Shown: piece after piece, positions 8,394 through 17,518 of the stretch
Position numbering within the stretch: the first letter of the stretch is position 1
Layout: each line of letters opens with the position of its first letter
Origin: Bradymonas sediminis
GTDB taxonomy: Bacteria > Myxococcota_A > Bradymonadia > Bradymonadales > Bradymonadaceae
NCBI RefSeq assembly: GCF_003258315.1
Contig: NZ_CP030032.1
Coordinates: forward strand, 3,036,001-3,100,000
Reading direction: 5' to 3'
DNA: 64,000 nucleotides
Notes under the pieces: generated by a model
Told to the model about the DNA's origin: nothing
What the model saw: the letters and a program-made list of their open reading frames with translations, nothing else
Databases searched by the model: none
Translations under genes and position numbers: made by a program

Positions 8394-9056
8394 TCAGGCT
8401 TCTGCGCCTTCTGCTGCCCCCTCTGCTGCGCCTTCAGCTGCCTCGTCCTCATCCTCATCGACATCATCGAGACCGACGACGTTCTGACGCGGCATCATGA
8501 CGCGAGCAACCGCGAAGTCGGTGACGTAGACCGGCTCGACGCCTTCGCCGAACTCGAGGTCGCTGGCCATACGAACATCGTTGGGTCCCATCGGGCTCAC
8601 GTCGAGCTCGATCGCGACCGGGATGTTCAGCACGGAGCAACGGACTTTGATCTCAGGAGCGATCAAACGAAGTCGACCACCGGAGCGCTCGCCTTTCGCA
8701 CGACCAGTCGTGACGATCGGAACCTTGACTTCGACAGGCTGTCCGTCCGGAACAACCAGGAAGTCGGCGTGCAGGAGAGCGCGCGACAGCGGCGCAACCT
8801 GGTAATCATGCAGAACCACGTTCTTGAAGGTAAGGCCTTCGCCTTCGACGTCGACCTGGAAAACGGTGTTGAGACCATGCGGTCCGTCAATCGCGTCGAG
8901 CAGCGTGGTGCGGTTGATCGAAAGGGTCATCGAATCGATACCAGGACCATAGCAGGCCACCGGAAGACGTCCAGCAGCGCGCAGACGACGTGAAGATCCT
9001 TTTCCACTTTCAGTGCGGCGCTCGGCGAGCAAAGTCGGGTGTGTTTGAGCTTCCAT
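8394..9056 (-). CDS. rplY: 50S ribosomal protein L25/general stress protein Ctc
   Basis: A 220-aa long-form L25 (TL5/CTC type) that binds 5S rRNA. The N-terminal L25 domain (RTESGKGSSRRLRAAGRLP) is followed by the beta-rich TL5 C-terminal domain and a very acidic tail with GLDDVDEDEDE and repeated AAEG units. The first in-frame ATG is at 9104, but the ATG at 9056 has TGGAG about 8 nt upstream and gives the family-typical start MEAQTHPTLLAE. It begins the rplY-pth operon. A tRNA-Gln gene lies upstream on the same strand, as in many related genomes, though prs is missing. Confidence 0.94.
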   Translation of the reverse strand: MEAQTHPTLLAERRTESGKGSSRRLRAAGRLPVACYGPGIDSMTLSINRTTLLDAIDGPHGLNTVFQVDVEGEGLTFKNVVLHDYQVAPLSRALLHADFLVVPDGQPVEVKVPIVTTGRAKGERSGGRLRLIAPEIKVRCSVLNIPVAIELDVSPMGPNDVRMASDLEFGEGVEPVYVTDFAVARVMMPRQNVVGLDDVDEDEDEAAEGAAEGAAEGAEA

Positions 9057-9260
9057 CAGCTTTCTCCATGTGCAGCCGGCGTTCGCGTCGACAATGCGAT
9101 GCAAGCGAGCCGAAAATACAAATCAATCGATTGGAATGGCAGTCTTAAATGTTTAAGCCACGTTTCACATGCCAAGGCATGCTATTCCGCGGGTGCGAGT
9201 GGATAAATCATGCGCCCCTATAAGTAAAGAGCGAATTATCCCGTACTGACGACAAAGCAT

Positions 9261-9294
9261 CGCCCCGGCCTCTTTTTATGTAGAGACCGGGGCG
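9261..9294. other. GC-rich hairpin between tRNA-Gln and rplY
   Basis: CGCCCCGG (9261-9268) pairs with 9287-9294, with a further CTCT/AGAG pairing inside after one mismatch. It lacks a flanking T-tract on either strand, so termination or processing between tRNA-Gln and rplY is only possible. Confidence 0.5.
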
Positions 9295-9325
9295 AGTACG
9301 TGAAACGATTGGTTGCCGTCGGGTA

Positions 9326-9396
9326 TTCGGGTGCTAGGGATCGAACCTAGGATGACGGGATCAAAACCCGCTGCCTTGCCGCTTGGCTACACCCGA
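9326..9396 (-). tRNA. tRNA-Gln (anticodon UUG)
   Basis: The minus strand folds into a full cloverleaf. The acceptor stem TCGGGTG/CACCCGA has 7 pairs, the T-loop is TTCGATC, and the anticodon stem GCGGG/CCCGT encloses loop TTTTGAT, giving anticodon TTG. The length is 71 nt and the 3' CCA is not encoded. Confidence 0.95.
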
Positions 9397-9462
9397 TTAA
9401 TAAGGGCCTTTAACCCTTCGTCGACGCTTGGCACAAAATGCTTTGTCCCAATCGACGCCGAT

Positions 9463-9492
9463 GATGTAGCATGAGGTTTTCGATAATGTCAA
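9463..9492 (-). promoter_or_regulatory. Candidate promoter of tRNA-Gln
   Basis: On the minus strand a perfect TTGACA (9492-9487) is followed after 18 bp by TACATC (9468-9463), leaving a leader of about 60 nt before the tRNA. The -10 match is weak. Confidence 0.42.
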
Positions 9493-9561
9493 CACGTTTT
9501 TGTGTTTTTGCCCTCAAAAATTCGACCCGCAATTTTTTGCCCAACAATTTGCAAAAAACAC

Positions 9562-9589
9562 TTGCACGCGGCCTAAAAGCTATGCTAAT
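9562..9589 (+). promoter_or_regulatory. Candidate promoter of tRNA-Val
   Basis: TTGCAC (9562-9567) and GCTAAT (9584-9589) are 16 bp apart, placing transcription start about 10 bp before the tRNA-Val 5' end. Confidence 0.5.
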
Positions 9590-9605
9590 AGTCTCCGCCT
9601 TGATT

Positions 9606-9677
9606 GGGCGTATAGCTCAGCGGGAGAGCGCTTCCCTCACACGGAAGAAGTCCCTGGTTCGATCCCAGGTACGCCCA
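9606..9677 (+). tRNA. tRNA-Val (anticodon CAC)
   Basis: The acceptor stem GGGCGTA/TACGCCC, a T-loop containing TTCGATC, and the anticodon stem CTTCC/GGAAG around loop CTCACAC give anticodon CAC. The length is 72 nt with no encoded CCA. A strong terminator follows directly. Confidence 0.96.
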
Positions 9678-9685
9678 CTATAGAG

Positions 9686-9719
9686 AACCCCGGAAGATTC
9701 CATATCTTCCGGGGTTTTT
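9686..9719 (+). terminator. Rho-independent terminator of tRNA-Val
   Basis: A perfect 13-bp stem (9686-9698 with 9704-9716) has a 5-nt loop and runs into TTTTT, only 9 nt after the tRNA. Confidence 0.93.
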
Positions 9720-9747
9720 CTGTTTCCACCGCTCACGCCCCCGCGTC

Positions 9748-12700
9748 TCACAGCGCCCGCGCGAGGGTCTCGCGAATCGACCCTGCGTCGAGCACGCCGG
9801 CGGCGATCTCCGGGGCTACCGCCGCTAGCACGCGTGTCCAGCGTTCGGCCTCGCTCAGGGGCTCGCGCGCGTCGAGGATTCCCTGGGCTTCGAAATACTC
9901 CGCGAGCTCCAGGCGCTTCGCAGATTGAAAGCGCTTTATCTCGCCGGCGATCAGCCCCTCCAATAACTTGGTCGCGTCCCCACCGTAGTTTTCATTCAAT
10001 TCAGCGACCGCGTCGATGAAATTGTCGCTGACCGCGCCCGAGTCTTCGAGATCCGCGCGGGTGACGCGCTTTCCACGGCCGACCGACCACGCCTCAAAAT
10101 ACGCGCCCAGTGCCTTGGCCCGTGCTTCGATCCGCGTATAGCTTGCCGCCGACACCCCGACCGCCGCTAGCGCCCCGCTTCGTTGTAGGTTTTTTAGCGC
10201 GCCCCACCGGACGATATCGGCGCGAAGCATCTGCTCAAGCTCACGCGGATCGCTGGTCAGGTACCACAAATGGGTATGACCAATGGGCGTCATCGGGTTG
10301 AGCGCCCCTCGAATGTTGAGCACATCTTTATATTGGGGGTGAGAAAGGCCCTCGGCGCTGGGAACCTCTATCTTTTCAAACGCGGGGGCGTTGGGCGCGC
10401 CATCGTCGCGGCCGGCCACAGGTTCGGCCCTAAAATCCGGCGCCCCGGTGATCGCGCCGAGATCGATAAACTCGCACGCCACGGCGCCCGCCGCGCCGAC
10501 CTGGCGCCACTTCTCAACTTCGTCCTTCTGGGCGGTCAAATAGAAGATCTGGCGCCCATCGGCGGCGATCTGCACGAGGGCGTCGATGATCGCGCGGGCG
10601 CGGGCGTCGTCGCTATTTGCCAGGGTCTCGTCGAGGACCAGCGGCAATTTGGCGCCCCGCTCTAGCTGCTCAACGAACGCGACGCGCACCGCCAATAATA
10701 ATTGTACGCGGGTGCCGCTGGAGAGCTCATCGAGGCTCTGCCCGACCTCATTGAGCATATCGAAGGCGCGAAACTGCGCGCCCTCACCCTCGTCGAGGTC
10801 CAGCCGGTAGCGCCCGTGGGTGATGCGGGCGAAGAGTTCGCGGGCGCGCCGAAATACCGCGGGGCGCGTGGCGTCGCGGGTCTCACGCTGCAAGAAGTCG
10901 GAGAGCACCGCGCCGGCGACGCTGCGGCTATTCGCGGCGAGATCTTCTGCCAACGCGTCGAGGGCCGCGTGATAGTCGGCGCGCCTTTGCTCAAGGGCGG
11001 TCGATTTTTTGGCGTCCTCGACGCGCGCCTCGATCCGCGCGATCTGGCTCATCACTGCGTCTCTTTGGGCCGCGGGGCCCGACAGCTCAACGATCTCCTG
11101 GGCCAGACGCCCGGGGCCGCCCTCGAGCAGGTCGGGTGCATAGCCGGGCTGGGCCTCCAGACGCGTGCGCACATTCCGAAGGCGCGCGTGGGCGGCGAGT
11201 GATTCCTCCCGAGCAGCTTCGTAATCAGCGCGCTGCGCGCAAAGTGCGTCGATCGCCCGCCCCATATCGGCATCATTGATATCGGGCGCGGCGCCGGATT
11301 CCGCGATCAGTTGAAGCCGCGCAAGCAGAACCTTCGATTCATCGAGCGCCTGCGATCGCCTCTCTCGCTGCTCAATCAACGCGTCCTGCATATTCTTGCG
11401 CTCGCGCAGATCTTGCCCCAATGCCCGCGCGCCCTTCTCAAGGGCGCGGGTCTGCGCCTGGGCGCTGGCAAGATCCGGTGCGTCCGCGACCTCAGCGGGC
11501 AAATAGGGGCGAATCGCTGCGTGGAAGTCTTCAAGATTCTGCTCAAATGATGCGCTCTTTTGCCCGAATACAGCCGCACTCGCGCTGGCCTGCATGCGCG
11601 CCCGCTGCCAGGCTTCGATATGCGAGATGAGCCAGGCCAATTCAGCTGCTTCGTCGCCAAAGCCTAAGATATATTGCCCGCCAAAATGCAGGTCTAGATT
11701 CAGCCCAACACGCGCGGCCAGCGCGTCGCGCTCCTGGTGAAGCGCGCGCTGCTTCTGCTCGGTGGCCTGAAATGCCTCCATCTCTTGGGACCAGCGCGAC
11801 GCCTTCTCAACATCGTTGGTGGCGCTCGCGATGAGCTGCTCGATCTCATCGAGCCGCTGCTCGACCGCGTCTGGTCCCCAGGCTTCGGGGGCGGCAAGCC
11901 CCGAGCGCTCAAACGCGCGCCGGTGCGTCTCGCGTTGGCGCCGCTGCTCCAGGGCACCGCGATCTTGCGCGCGAAGTGAACTCAGCACCCGCGACGCCGC
12001 GCCGAAAAGCCCGCCAAATATGAGCGCCGCGACCAGCAAGACCGGCCACGCGGAGTGCCCGCCATACACCCAGACAATGCACGCGATCGCCGCCAGGATC
12101 GTCGCGATAAGCGACACGATGCGCCCGACCTGCGCCCACTTTCGCGCGTCCTGAGTCGCCGGCCCCTGGGAACCATCGCCCCGACCGCGCAGCCACGCCC
12201 GAAGTTGGCGCGCCGCGTCGCGCAGACTCTCGAGGCGCGCAGCGTCAGCCCCGTTCGCGCCGGTGAGGATCCCGCGCAGCTTCTTATACGCCCACACCTC
12301 CCCCGCCACGCGATCGAAGCGCCGGGCCAGGTCGCTAAACGCTCTCAGGTCTTCGGCTGAAATGGTGTCGAGCGAAGATGGCTCGACCGTCGCGCTGATT
12401 AGGCGCCACGCCTCGTCGGCCTTCGCCTGGGCCTCGATAACCTCGGCCTGGGCCGCCGCGCGCTCGCTCGCCACGCGCTCGATCTCGCGCAGATACCCGT
12501 CGAGCGTTGGCACGACGCTATCGAGGATCTTCGCCTCGACATCCGCCGCCTCAAGCGTCGGGCGCGACAACGGGCTCTTCGCGACCCGCTCACTCAACGC
12601 GTTATAGCGGCGCATCGTGCTATCTTCTGCCGCGTCCGCCTCGCGCACCCGCGCGCGCAGCGCGTCCAACCGTTCGGCCTCATCGCCGCGAACCTGCGCC

Positions 12701-13431
12701 ATGGCCTCCGGAAACACCAACAGCCGCTCCCGGGCCGCCACGCTGAGCGCCTCGGCTTCGCCAAATTCGACCGCAACCCGAAGCAACGCGATACGCTGCT
12801 GGGCGGCGTCTGCGACCGCCAAGCGCCGCCGCAGCTCCGACAATCGCCCCGCCTCGCGACGAAGTTCGTCCTGGGCATCCTGTGCCTCGCCCAGTCGCGC
12901 GCGGACTTTCTCGACCTTTCGATTATTCGCCCGCTTCGAATACGAATAGCCGAGCGCGCTCGCCGCCGCCGCGACATCATAGCCCCCGGCCGATTCGCGG
13001 GCGATAAACGCCGCAAAGCCCTCGTCTTTTCCGTCGAGCAGATCCCGAAGCCCCAGATAATAACGATCGCGCGACTCCTGCGGCGCCAGCCCGGGCCCGT
13101 GGCCCCGATCCCGGCCATTTAGCTGGTAGCGAACCCGCCCGGCGTCAAAGTCCACGCGCCAATCAGCACCCGCGAGCCGAAATTGCCCGGCAACCTCGGC
13201 GCGCCCGAGCGTAGGATCCTGGGGCCACAGGAGCGTCATAATCGCCTGGGCGAGCGTGGTCTTCCCGGCCGCGTTGGGCCCGTAGATGATATTGATGCCC
13301 GCGCATAACCCGTTGATCTCAAAGCGAGAAGAGCGAAACGACCGCGCGCGATAGATCGCGATCTTCTCGAATACAAGGCCGGGCGCATGCTCCGACTGCC
13401 CCGGGATGCGGGTCCCCAATGCCTCGGTCAT
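9748..13431 (-). CDS. YhaN-like AAA ATPase (SbcC/Rad50-related)
   Basis: A 1227-aa Rad50-like ATPase, partner of the nuclease gene that precedes it. Walker A GPNAAGKTT is at 51-59. Long coiled coils follow, rich in Arg/Glu/Ala. The distal ATPase half carries the signature LDELSSGTRVQ and Walker B PLVLDETLANSDD (about 932). The middle of the coiled coil has two hydrophobic segments (about 430-477) in place of a CxxC zinc hook, a feature I associate with YhaN-type proteins. After the ATPase core (about residue 990 onward) there is a ~235-aa C-terminal extension that I do not recognise and that SbcC/YhaN proteins usually lack. The start overlaps the yhaO-like stop by 4 bp (ATGA), so the two are coupled. 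A role in double-strand-end processing is inferred. Confidence 0.87.
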   Translation of the reverse strand: MTEALGTRIPGQSEHAPGLVFEKIAIYRARSFRSSRFEINGLCAGINIIYGPNAAGKTTLAQAIMTLLWPQDPTLGRAEVAGQFRLAGADWRVDFDAGRVRYQLNGRDRGHGPGLAPQESRDRYYLGLRDLLDGKDEGFAAFIARESAGGYDVAAAASALGYSYSKRANNRKVEKVRARLGEAQDAQDELRREAGRLSELRRRLAVADAAQQRIALLRVAVEFGEAEALSVAARERLLVFPEAMAQVRGDEAERLDALRARVREADAAEDSTMRRYNALSERVAKSPLSRPTLEAADVEAKILDSVVPTLDGYLREIERVASERAAAQAEVIEAQAKADEAWRLISATVEPSSLDTISAEDLRAFSDLARRFDRVAGEVWAYKKLRGILTGANGADAARLESLRDAARQLRAWLRGRGDGSQGPATQDARKWAQVGRIVSLIATILAAIACIVWVYGGHSAWPVLLVAALIFGGLFGAASRVLSSLRAQDRGALEQRRQRETHRRAFERSGLAAPEAWGPDAVEQRLDEIEQLIASATNDVEKASRWSQEMEAFQATEQKQRALHQERDALAARVGLNLDLHFGGQYILGFGDEAAELAWLISHIEAWQRARMQASASAAVFGQKSASFEQNLEDFHAAIRPYLPAEVADAPDLASAQAQTRALEKGARALGQDLRERKNMQDALIEQRERRSQALDESKVLLARLQLIAESGAAPDINDADMGRAIDALCAQRADYEAAREESLAAHARLRNVRTRLEAQPGYAPDLLEGGPGRLAQEIVELSGPAAQRDAVMSQIARIEARVEDAKKSTALEQRRADYHAALDALAEDLAANSRSVAGAVLSDFLQRETRDATRPAVFRRARELFARITHGRYRLDLDEGEGAQFRAFDMLNEVGQSLDELSSGTRVQLLLAVRVAFVEQLERGAKLPLVLDETLANSDDARARAIIDALVQIAADGRQIFYLTAQKDEVEKWRQVGAAGAVACEFIDLGAITGAPDFRAEPVAGRDDGAPNAPAFEKIEVPSAEGLSHPQYKDVLNIRGALNPMTPIGHTHLWYLTSDPRELEQMLRADIVRWGALKNLQRSGALAAVGVSAASYTRIEARAKALGAYFEAWSVGRGKRVTRADLEDSGAVSDNFIDAVAELNENYGGDATKLLEGLIAGEIKRFQSAKRLELAEYFEAQGILDAREPLSEAERWTRVLAAVAPEIAAGVLDAGSIRETLARAL

Positions 13432-14789
13432 TTGCGCCCCCCTTTGCCCACCGATGGATGCGCGTCGGCGCCATATTTTTGGGATAAAAGCTCCTCCAAC
13501 AGGCGCACGCCTTCCACCTGCACGAGGCGATGCGCGGCGGCGTCGTCAACCTCAGCGCTCGCGATTTGCTCCGAGAGCAACGGGCCAAACGCGTTGGCGC
13601 GATGCACCTGCGAGATTTCGTGACGCAGTTTCGCAAAGAGCGGCTGGAATTGCGCGCTCACCTCGCCCGCCTCAAGCTCAACCAACAGGCGCGCGAGCAG
13701 CGCGGGCGGGTCATTGCCGCGCGCGATCTCCCGAAGGTCAAGGGCGGGACGCGTGTGAATTTCGATCTTTTCGACCCGCGCCATGATATCGTCGACGGGC
13801 AACTCGAAGTCCTCGACCACCCGCGCGCAAAGCCGCTCGATCTCGGCCCGATAGGGGGTACTCCCCACCAATTTAAGCCGGATCATCGCGCGCTCGGGCA
13901 AATACCCGGAGCCCGCGGACGCCCTCGCCTCCCGAATCCATCCGTGCAATTCGCCACGAATCGCGTCCATCATCAACTTCTCAAAATCATCCACGCCCTG
14001 CATTGGGCCCAGGTCGACCTCGACGCCGGCATAGCGCACCGACGCCAACGCGACCTGATAGGCACGCGCGGGGCGATCGGGCGAGACCTCGACGATCCAC
14101 GGGCCATGCACGCCGGGCTCTCCCGGGTCCAGTGGCTGCGGTGAGCCGGGATATAGCACAAGACTTCCGCCGCTCGTCCGGGTTTCGGTCGGTCGATGAA
14201 TATGCCCCAGGAGCCAGGCCGAAAACCCGTAAGCCCCCAACTCGCTGCTCATCACCGGCGCGTAGCGACTCGCCCGCTGGTCGAGATCGGCGTGAAGAAT
14301 CCCAATCGTTGGCGTCCCAACGGACGCCAGGCCGGCAAACCCCTCCAGCGGAGACTGTGGATAATGCTGACGCGGAAAGGACCAGCCCACCAGGCGCAAG
14401 ATGGGTTTTCCGTCACGCTCAAAAACCCGCGACTCCCAACTTCCCCCTCGCCCCAAAAGATAAAACATCCCGGAGTCGACCGCATCGGCGACTCGCGGAA
14501 GCACGTCGAAGTCATGGTTTCCAGAAACCGCGAAGGTCGGAATTCCGGCCTGGCCAAGGCGCCGAAGCCCTTGCTCAAGCGGGCCGATCGCCTCGAAAAA
14601 TCGATTCTCCCGATCCACGACATCGCCGGTGAGCACGACCAGGTCGACCGCCTCGTCGATCGCGCACTCCACGGTACGCGCCCAGATATGCGCCACCGAT
14701 AAGTTCGACGGGTTCCCATCAACACGGCTGGGATACCGGCCAAGATGCAGGTCTCCAGCGCATAGAATTTTGACGAGACCCTCGGGCAT
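13428..14789 (-). CDS. YhaO/SbcD-like metallophosphoesterase (Mre11 family)
   Basis: A 453-aa calcineurin-like DNA exonuclease. The metal-binding motifs are all present: GDLHLGR (12-18), GDVVDR (55-60), GNHD (90-93), a His in ILHAD (about 163) and GHIH (about 195). Length and order match the Mre11/SbcD/YhaO family, whose members pair with a Rad50-like ATPase to process DNA ends and hairpins. The ATG at 14789 has GGAG 6 nt upstream; a TTG two codons earlier is possible but lacks a site. It is the first gene of the operon with the YhaN-like ATPase. Confidence 0.92.
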   Translation of the reverse strand: MPEGLVKILCAGDLHLGRYPSRVDGNPSNLSVAHIWARTVECAIDEAVDLVVLTGDVVDRENRFFEAIGPLEQGLRRLGQAGIPTFAVSGNHDFDVLPRVADAVDSGMFYLLGRGGSWESRVFERDGKPILRLVGWSFPRQHYPQSPLEGFAGLASVGTPTIGILHADLDQRASRYAPVMSSELGAYGFSAWLLGHIHRPTETRTSGGSLVLYPGSPQPLDPGEPGVHGPWIVEVSPDRPARAYQVALASVRYAGVEVDLGPMQGVDDFEKLMMDAIRGELHGWIREARASAGSGYLPERAMIRLKLVGSTPYRAEIERLCARVVEDFELPVDDIMARVEKIEIHTRPALDLREIARGNDPPALLARLLVELEAGEVSAQFQPLFAKLRHEISQVHRANAFGPLLSEQIASAEVDDAAAHRLVQVEGVRLLEELLSQKYGADAHPSVGKGGRK

Positions 14790-14940
14790 ACACAACTCCA
14801 GCTACAGCGCACCTGATTGACGCGGCGATTCTATGGGCTGCGTCGCTTATTTCAAAGCAGGCAATCGACGCAGCGAGGACGCGAGCGCCCCCAAAGCCAC
14901 CCCATACGATCACTCCGGCGGCGCGACGTCGCTCCACAAC

Positions 14941-14975
14941 AAAAAGCTCGCCGGCGGATTCCTCCGCCGGCGAGC
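14941..14975 (-). terminator. Rho-independent terminator of the outer-membrane protein gene
   Basis: A perfect 13-bp stem (14946-14958 with 14963-14975), loop TTCC, is followed by TTTTTGTTG on the minus strand, about 47 bp after the stop of the 15023-15709 gene. Confidence 0.9.
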
Positions 14976-15022
14976 ATGAATGATGTCCTCTTTGCCGACT
15001 AAACGGCGACAGCCCCTCGTGA

Positions 15023-15709
15023 TTAGAGCTTATAATTATAGCCAACGAGGAAGCTAAATCCGGTGTTCATCACCTCAAGACCGCCGTCCATATCAGACGC
15101 TTTATTGCTCTGGGTAAGCGAGCGGTCATAACGCAGGTCCAAGCTCAGCGCCCCGGGACCGGTGGCGAAGTCAACGCCCACGCCGGCAGCCACGCCGATA
15201 TCGAGCCTTTCGACATCCTCCGCGTCGATATCCTTGGTGTCATCGCCGGCCTTGGTGCTCCCCGACAGGAAATAGCCAAACGTCGGGCCGACCAGCACCT
15301 TGGGCGTCACGGAGCCGCCCACCGGCAGCGCGAGGCGCGCGAGGACCGGGACCTGCAAATAGTTCGTGGTCGCCGTCGACTCGATATTGAACGGACCGGC
15401 CTCCGCCTTAAGCGTGGCGCCGTATTGCTTGAAAAGAATCTCGGGCTGAATGCCCAGGAAGGGGTTAAACTCGACCACCGCGCGCAGACCGCCACCGAAG
15501 CCCAGCGTGGACTCGGTATGGTCAGCGAACTCATCAGCGACGTCGCTATCGTCGGCAGAATACGCATGGGAGCTATAATTTAGCATCCCCACCACGCCGA
15601 TCTGAGCGCCCCCGGAATTTGAGCGACTGGAGGTGACATCCTGAGCAAAGGCGTTGGCGCCAGCAAGCGTAATCAGCGAAGCGGCAAGACACATCGTAAC
15701 TTTACGCAT
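15023..15709 (-). CDS. Outer-membrane beta-barrel protein (porin-family)
   Basis: A 228-aa protein with a clear signal peptide (MRKVTMCLAASLITLAGANA, cut near AFA-QD). The rest is alternating polar/hydrophobic strands ending in an aromatic strand (FLVGYNYKL), as in the small OmpA-like or OMP_b-brl_2 barrels. The ATG at 15709 has GAGGG 9-10 nt upstream; the frame extends to 15769 but that would bury the signal peptide. It is a single gene with its own terminator. The function beyond an outer-membrane barrel is unknown. Confidence 0.8.
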   Translation of the reverse strand: MRKVTMCLAASLITLAGANAFAQDVTSSRSNSGGAQIGVVGMLNYSSHAYSADDSDVADEFADHTESTLGFGGGLRAVVEFNPFLGIQPEILFKQYGATLKAEAGPFNIESTATTNYLQVPVLARLALPVGGSVTPKVLVGPTFGYFLSGSTKAGDDTKDIDAEDVERLDIGVAAGVGVDFATGPGALSLDLRYDRSLTQSNKASDMDGGLEVMNTGFSFLVGYNYKL

Positions 15710-15905
15710 TTTACAAATCCCTCTTATAAAAACAGCTGAATACAAAAACAGAACTCGTTGGACACCCAAAACGCCGGTGCCTCACGCTTAGCAACAATCT
15801 TTCGCGCGGTTTATTCGATTATTTTACAAATAATTCGGATACCATCCAGGCGCCGCGCTCGTCGGCGCCGGACTTTTGGTGAAAAAAGAGGCGGCAATTC
15901 GGCAC

Positions 15906-15948
15906 AAAAAAGCCCGCCCCGCGCATCATGCGCGGGGCGGGCTTTTTT
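15906..15948. terminator. Bidirectional rho-independent terminator
   Basis: A perfect 20-bp inverted repeat (15906-15925 with 15929-15948, loop TCA) is flanked by A6 and T6, so it works on both strands. It ends transcription of the C1A protease gene (minus strand) about 55 bp past its stop codon. The direct repeats of GCGTGACGC just beyond (about 15968-15993) have no evident role. Confidence 0.93.
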
Positions 15949-16003
15949 GCGTCGCGGTCAAGACCTTAACGCGTGGCGCGTGACGCGTGACGCGCCGGGA
16001 TGA

Positions 16004-17518
16004 TTAGAAGGTCACTTCAATCGTCCACTCGTTAAGCGTACCAGCGTCGTATTTCGACTCGTCCCACATATAAAGTTCGTAGGTTCCCTGAGCCTCAAGG
16101 CCCTGGAACTCCTCGACGACATAGGTGCGTTTCTCGAAGGCGCCGGAGGTGTTGCTCGCCTCCTCAAGGATGACGATATCGCTACCGTTGGGGTGGACGA
16201 GCATCAGGTCCAGGTCGCCCTGGTAGGCGTGCGTGATGTCGACCGTCACGGTGAACTCGGAGATGGCGCCGAAGTCTTCGACGTCGATGGTGCTGACGGC
16301 GCCGTTGGAGTCGTTGTCCGGAATCTCGAGCGCTTCGGAGTTCGTGTAGGTCTTGGTGTTGCTGTCTTCCTGACACGCTGCGCTCTCGGCGCACACGTCG
16401 TCCTCGCAGTCTGCGAAGCCGTTGCCGTCATTGTCGATGCCGTCGCCGCAAATCTCGACCTTCGGCTCGATTTCGGGCAGGTCGGCGACGCGACCGGAGC
16501 CGTATTCGGCGACATATTTCTGCGAGATATAGCCGTAGCCGTCTCCGTTGGGGTTCTCGCTGCCGAAGCTGCCGGTGCCCCAGCTATTCTTGAAGATGAA
16601 GAAGCCCTTCTCCACCATCGGCTCGCCGTTCTCGTCGAGCATCACTTTGCCGTCTTTGTCGAGACGCTCGACTTCGAGGGTGTCGTCCCAACCGACCAGA
16701 AGGATCGAGTGACCCGCGCGGTTCTTGAGGCTCTCGCGGCGGTCATCTTCGTTCGGATACAGCACATACCCTTTGCGCGAGTAGCCGCTGTTGACCTTGA
16801 GCGGCGACGCGCCGTGGTTCCACGACTGATAGAAGAAATCCAGCCCGACGATGACCGCCTGGCCCTTCTGGGTCATGAACGCTTTGATATCGTCGGTGCG
16901 CGTGGACAGCCAGCGACCGGTCGGAAGCGTGAACTTCTCGGCTTCTGCGGCCTCGGCCGGCGGCTCACCGTTGGTGTAGCAACGCGTGGGGCGCTTGTCC
17001 CCGGTGCACTCGGGGTCATTGCTGGTCGACCAGGCGCGCGACTCATAGGGCCACACATCCTCTTCGACCACGCCGAATCGGCTGATCGCCTCAAGGTTTT
17101 TGGCGCCGGTGGAGCCTTCCGTATTCCGGAACGATCCGACCTCGAATTTCGCCGACCACTGCAGATATTGCTCCGAGAAGTCCGGCGTCAGATAGGTGCC
17201 CTCTTTAATATAGAGATGCTCCATCAGGCCGATGGTCGAGAAGACCGAGCAAACGCCACGGCCGCCCTGGTTTTGCACCGGCGACTGCAGGACCACCAGA
17301 TCTTCAAATTTCGGCGGATAGACCGCGTCCGCCTTTCCCTCGGTGGGCAGCTCGCTATTGTCCGGCGCGCCTTGCAGCAGCGTGTCGCGCGGGGTCAGCG
17401 GCGGGGCAATGATCCCTTCCTGGTCGACGACATTGTTGTCGACCGAATCGTCGGCGCAGGCACCCAGCGACAGAGCGAGCGCCAAGCCAAGGAAATAAAA
17501 ACGGTTATTGAAGTTCAT
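16004..17518 (-). CDS. Lipid-anchored papain-like (C1A) protease with P-domain
   Basis: A 504-aa exported protease. The N-terminal lipobox LSLGAC puts the lipidated Cys at 21. The C1A domain has Gln84 and nucleophile Cys90 in VQNQGGRGVCSVFS, catalytic His (about 271) in AGHSILLVGWDD and Asn (about 312) in FKNSWGTG, so all catalytic residues are present. A Cys/Asp-rich motif follows (CGDGIDNDGNG, about 358-378), like the calcium-binding DxDxDG elements of myxobacterial surface proteins. Last comes a proprotein-convertase P/Homo-B beta domain (about 390-504, with ITHAYQGDLDLMLVHPNG). The ATG at 17518 has AGGGAGAA upstream. Action at the cell surface on host, prey or debris proteins is inferred. 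P-domains usually follow subtilisins, so this pairing is uncommon. Confidence 0.92.
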   Translation of the reverse strand: MNFNNRFYFLGLALALSLGACADDSVDNNVVDQEGIIAPPLTPRDTLLQGAPDNSELPTEGKADAVYPPKFEDLVVLQSPVQNQGGRGVCSVFSTIGLMEHLYIKEGTYLTPDFSEQYLQWSAKFEVGSFRNTEGSTGAKNLEAISRFGVVEEDVWPYESRAWSTSNDPECTGDKRPTRCYTNGEPPAEAAEAEKFTLPTGRWLSTRTDDIKAFMTQKGQAVIVGLDFFYQSWNHGASPLKVNSGYSRKGYVLYPNEDDRRESLKNRAGHSILLVGWDDTLEVERLDKDGKVMLDENGEPMVEKGFFIFKNSWGTGSFGSENPNGDGYGYISQKYVAEYGSGRVADLPEIEPKVEICGDGIDNDGNGFADCEDDVCAESAACQEDSNTKTYTNSEALEIPDNDSNGAVSTIDVEDFGAISEFTVTVDITHAYQGDLDLMLVHPNGSDIVILEEASNTSGAFEKRTYVVEEFQGLEAQGTYELYMWDESKYDAGTLNEWTIEVTF

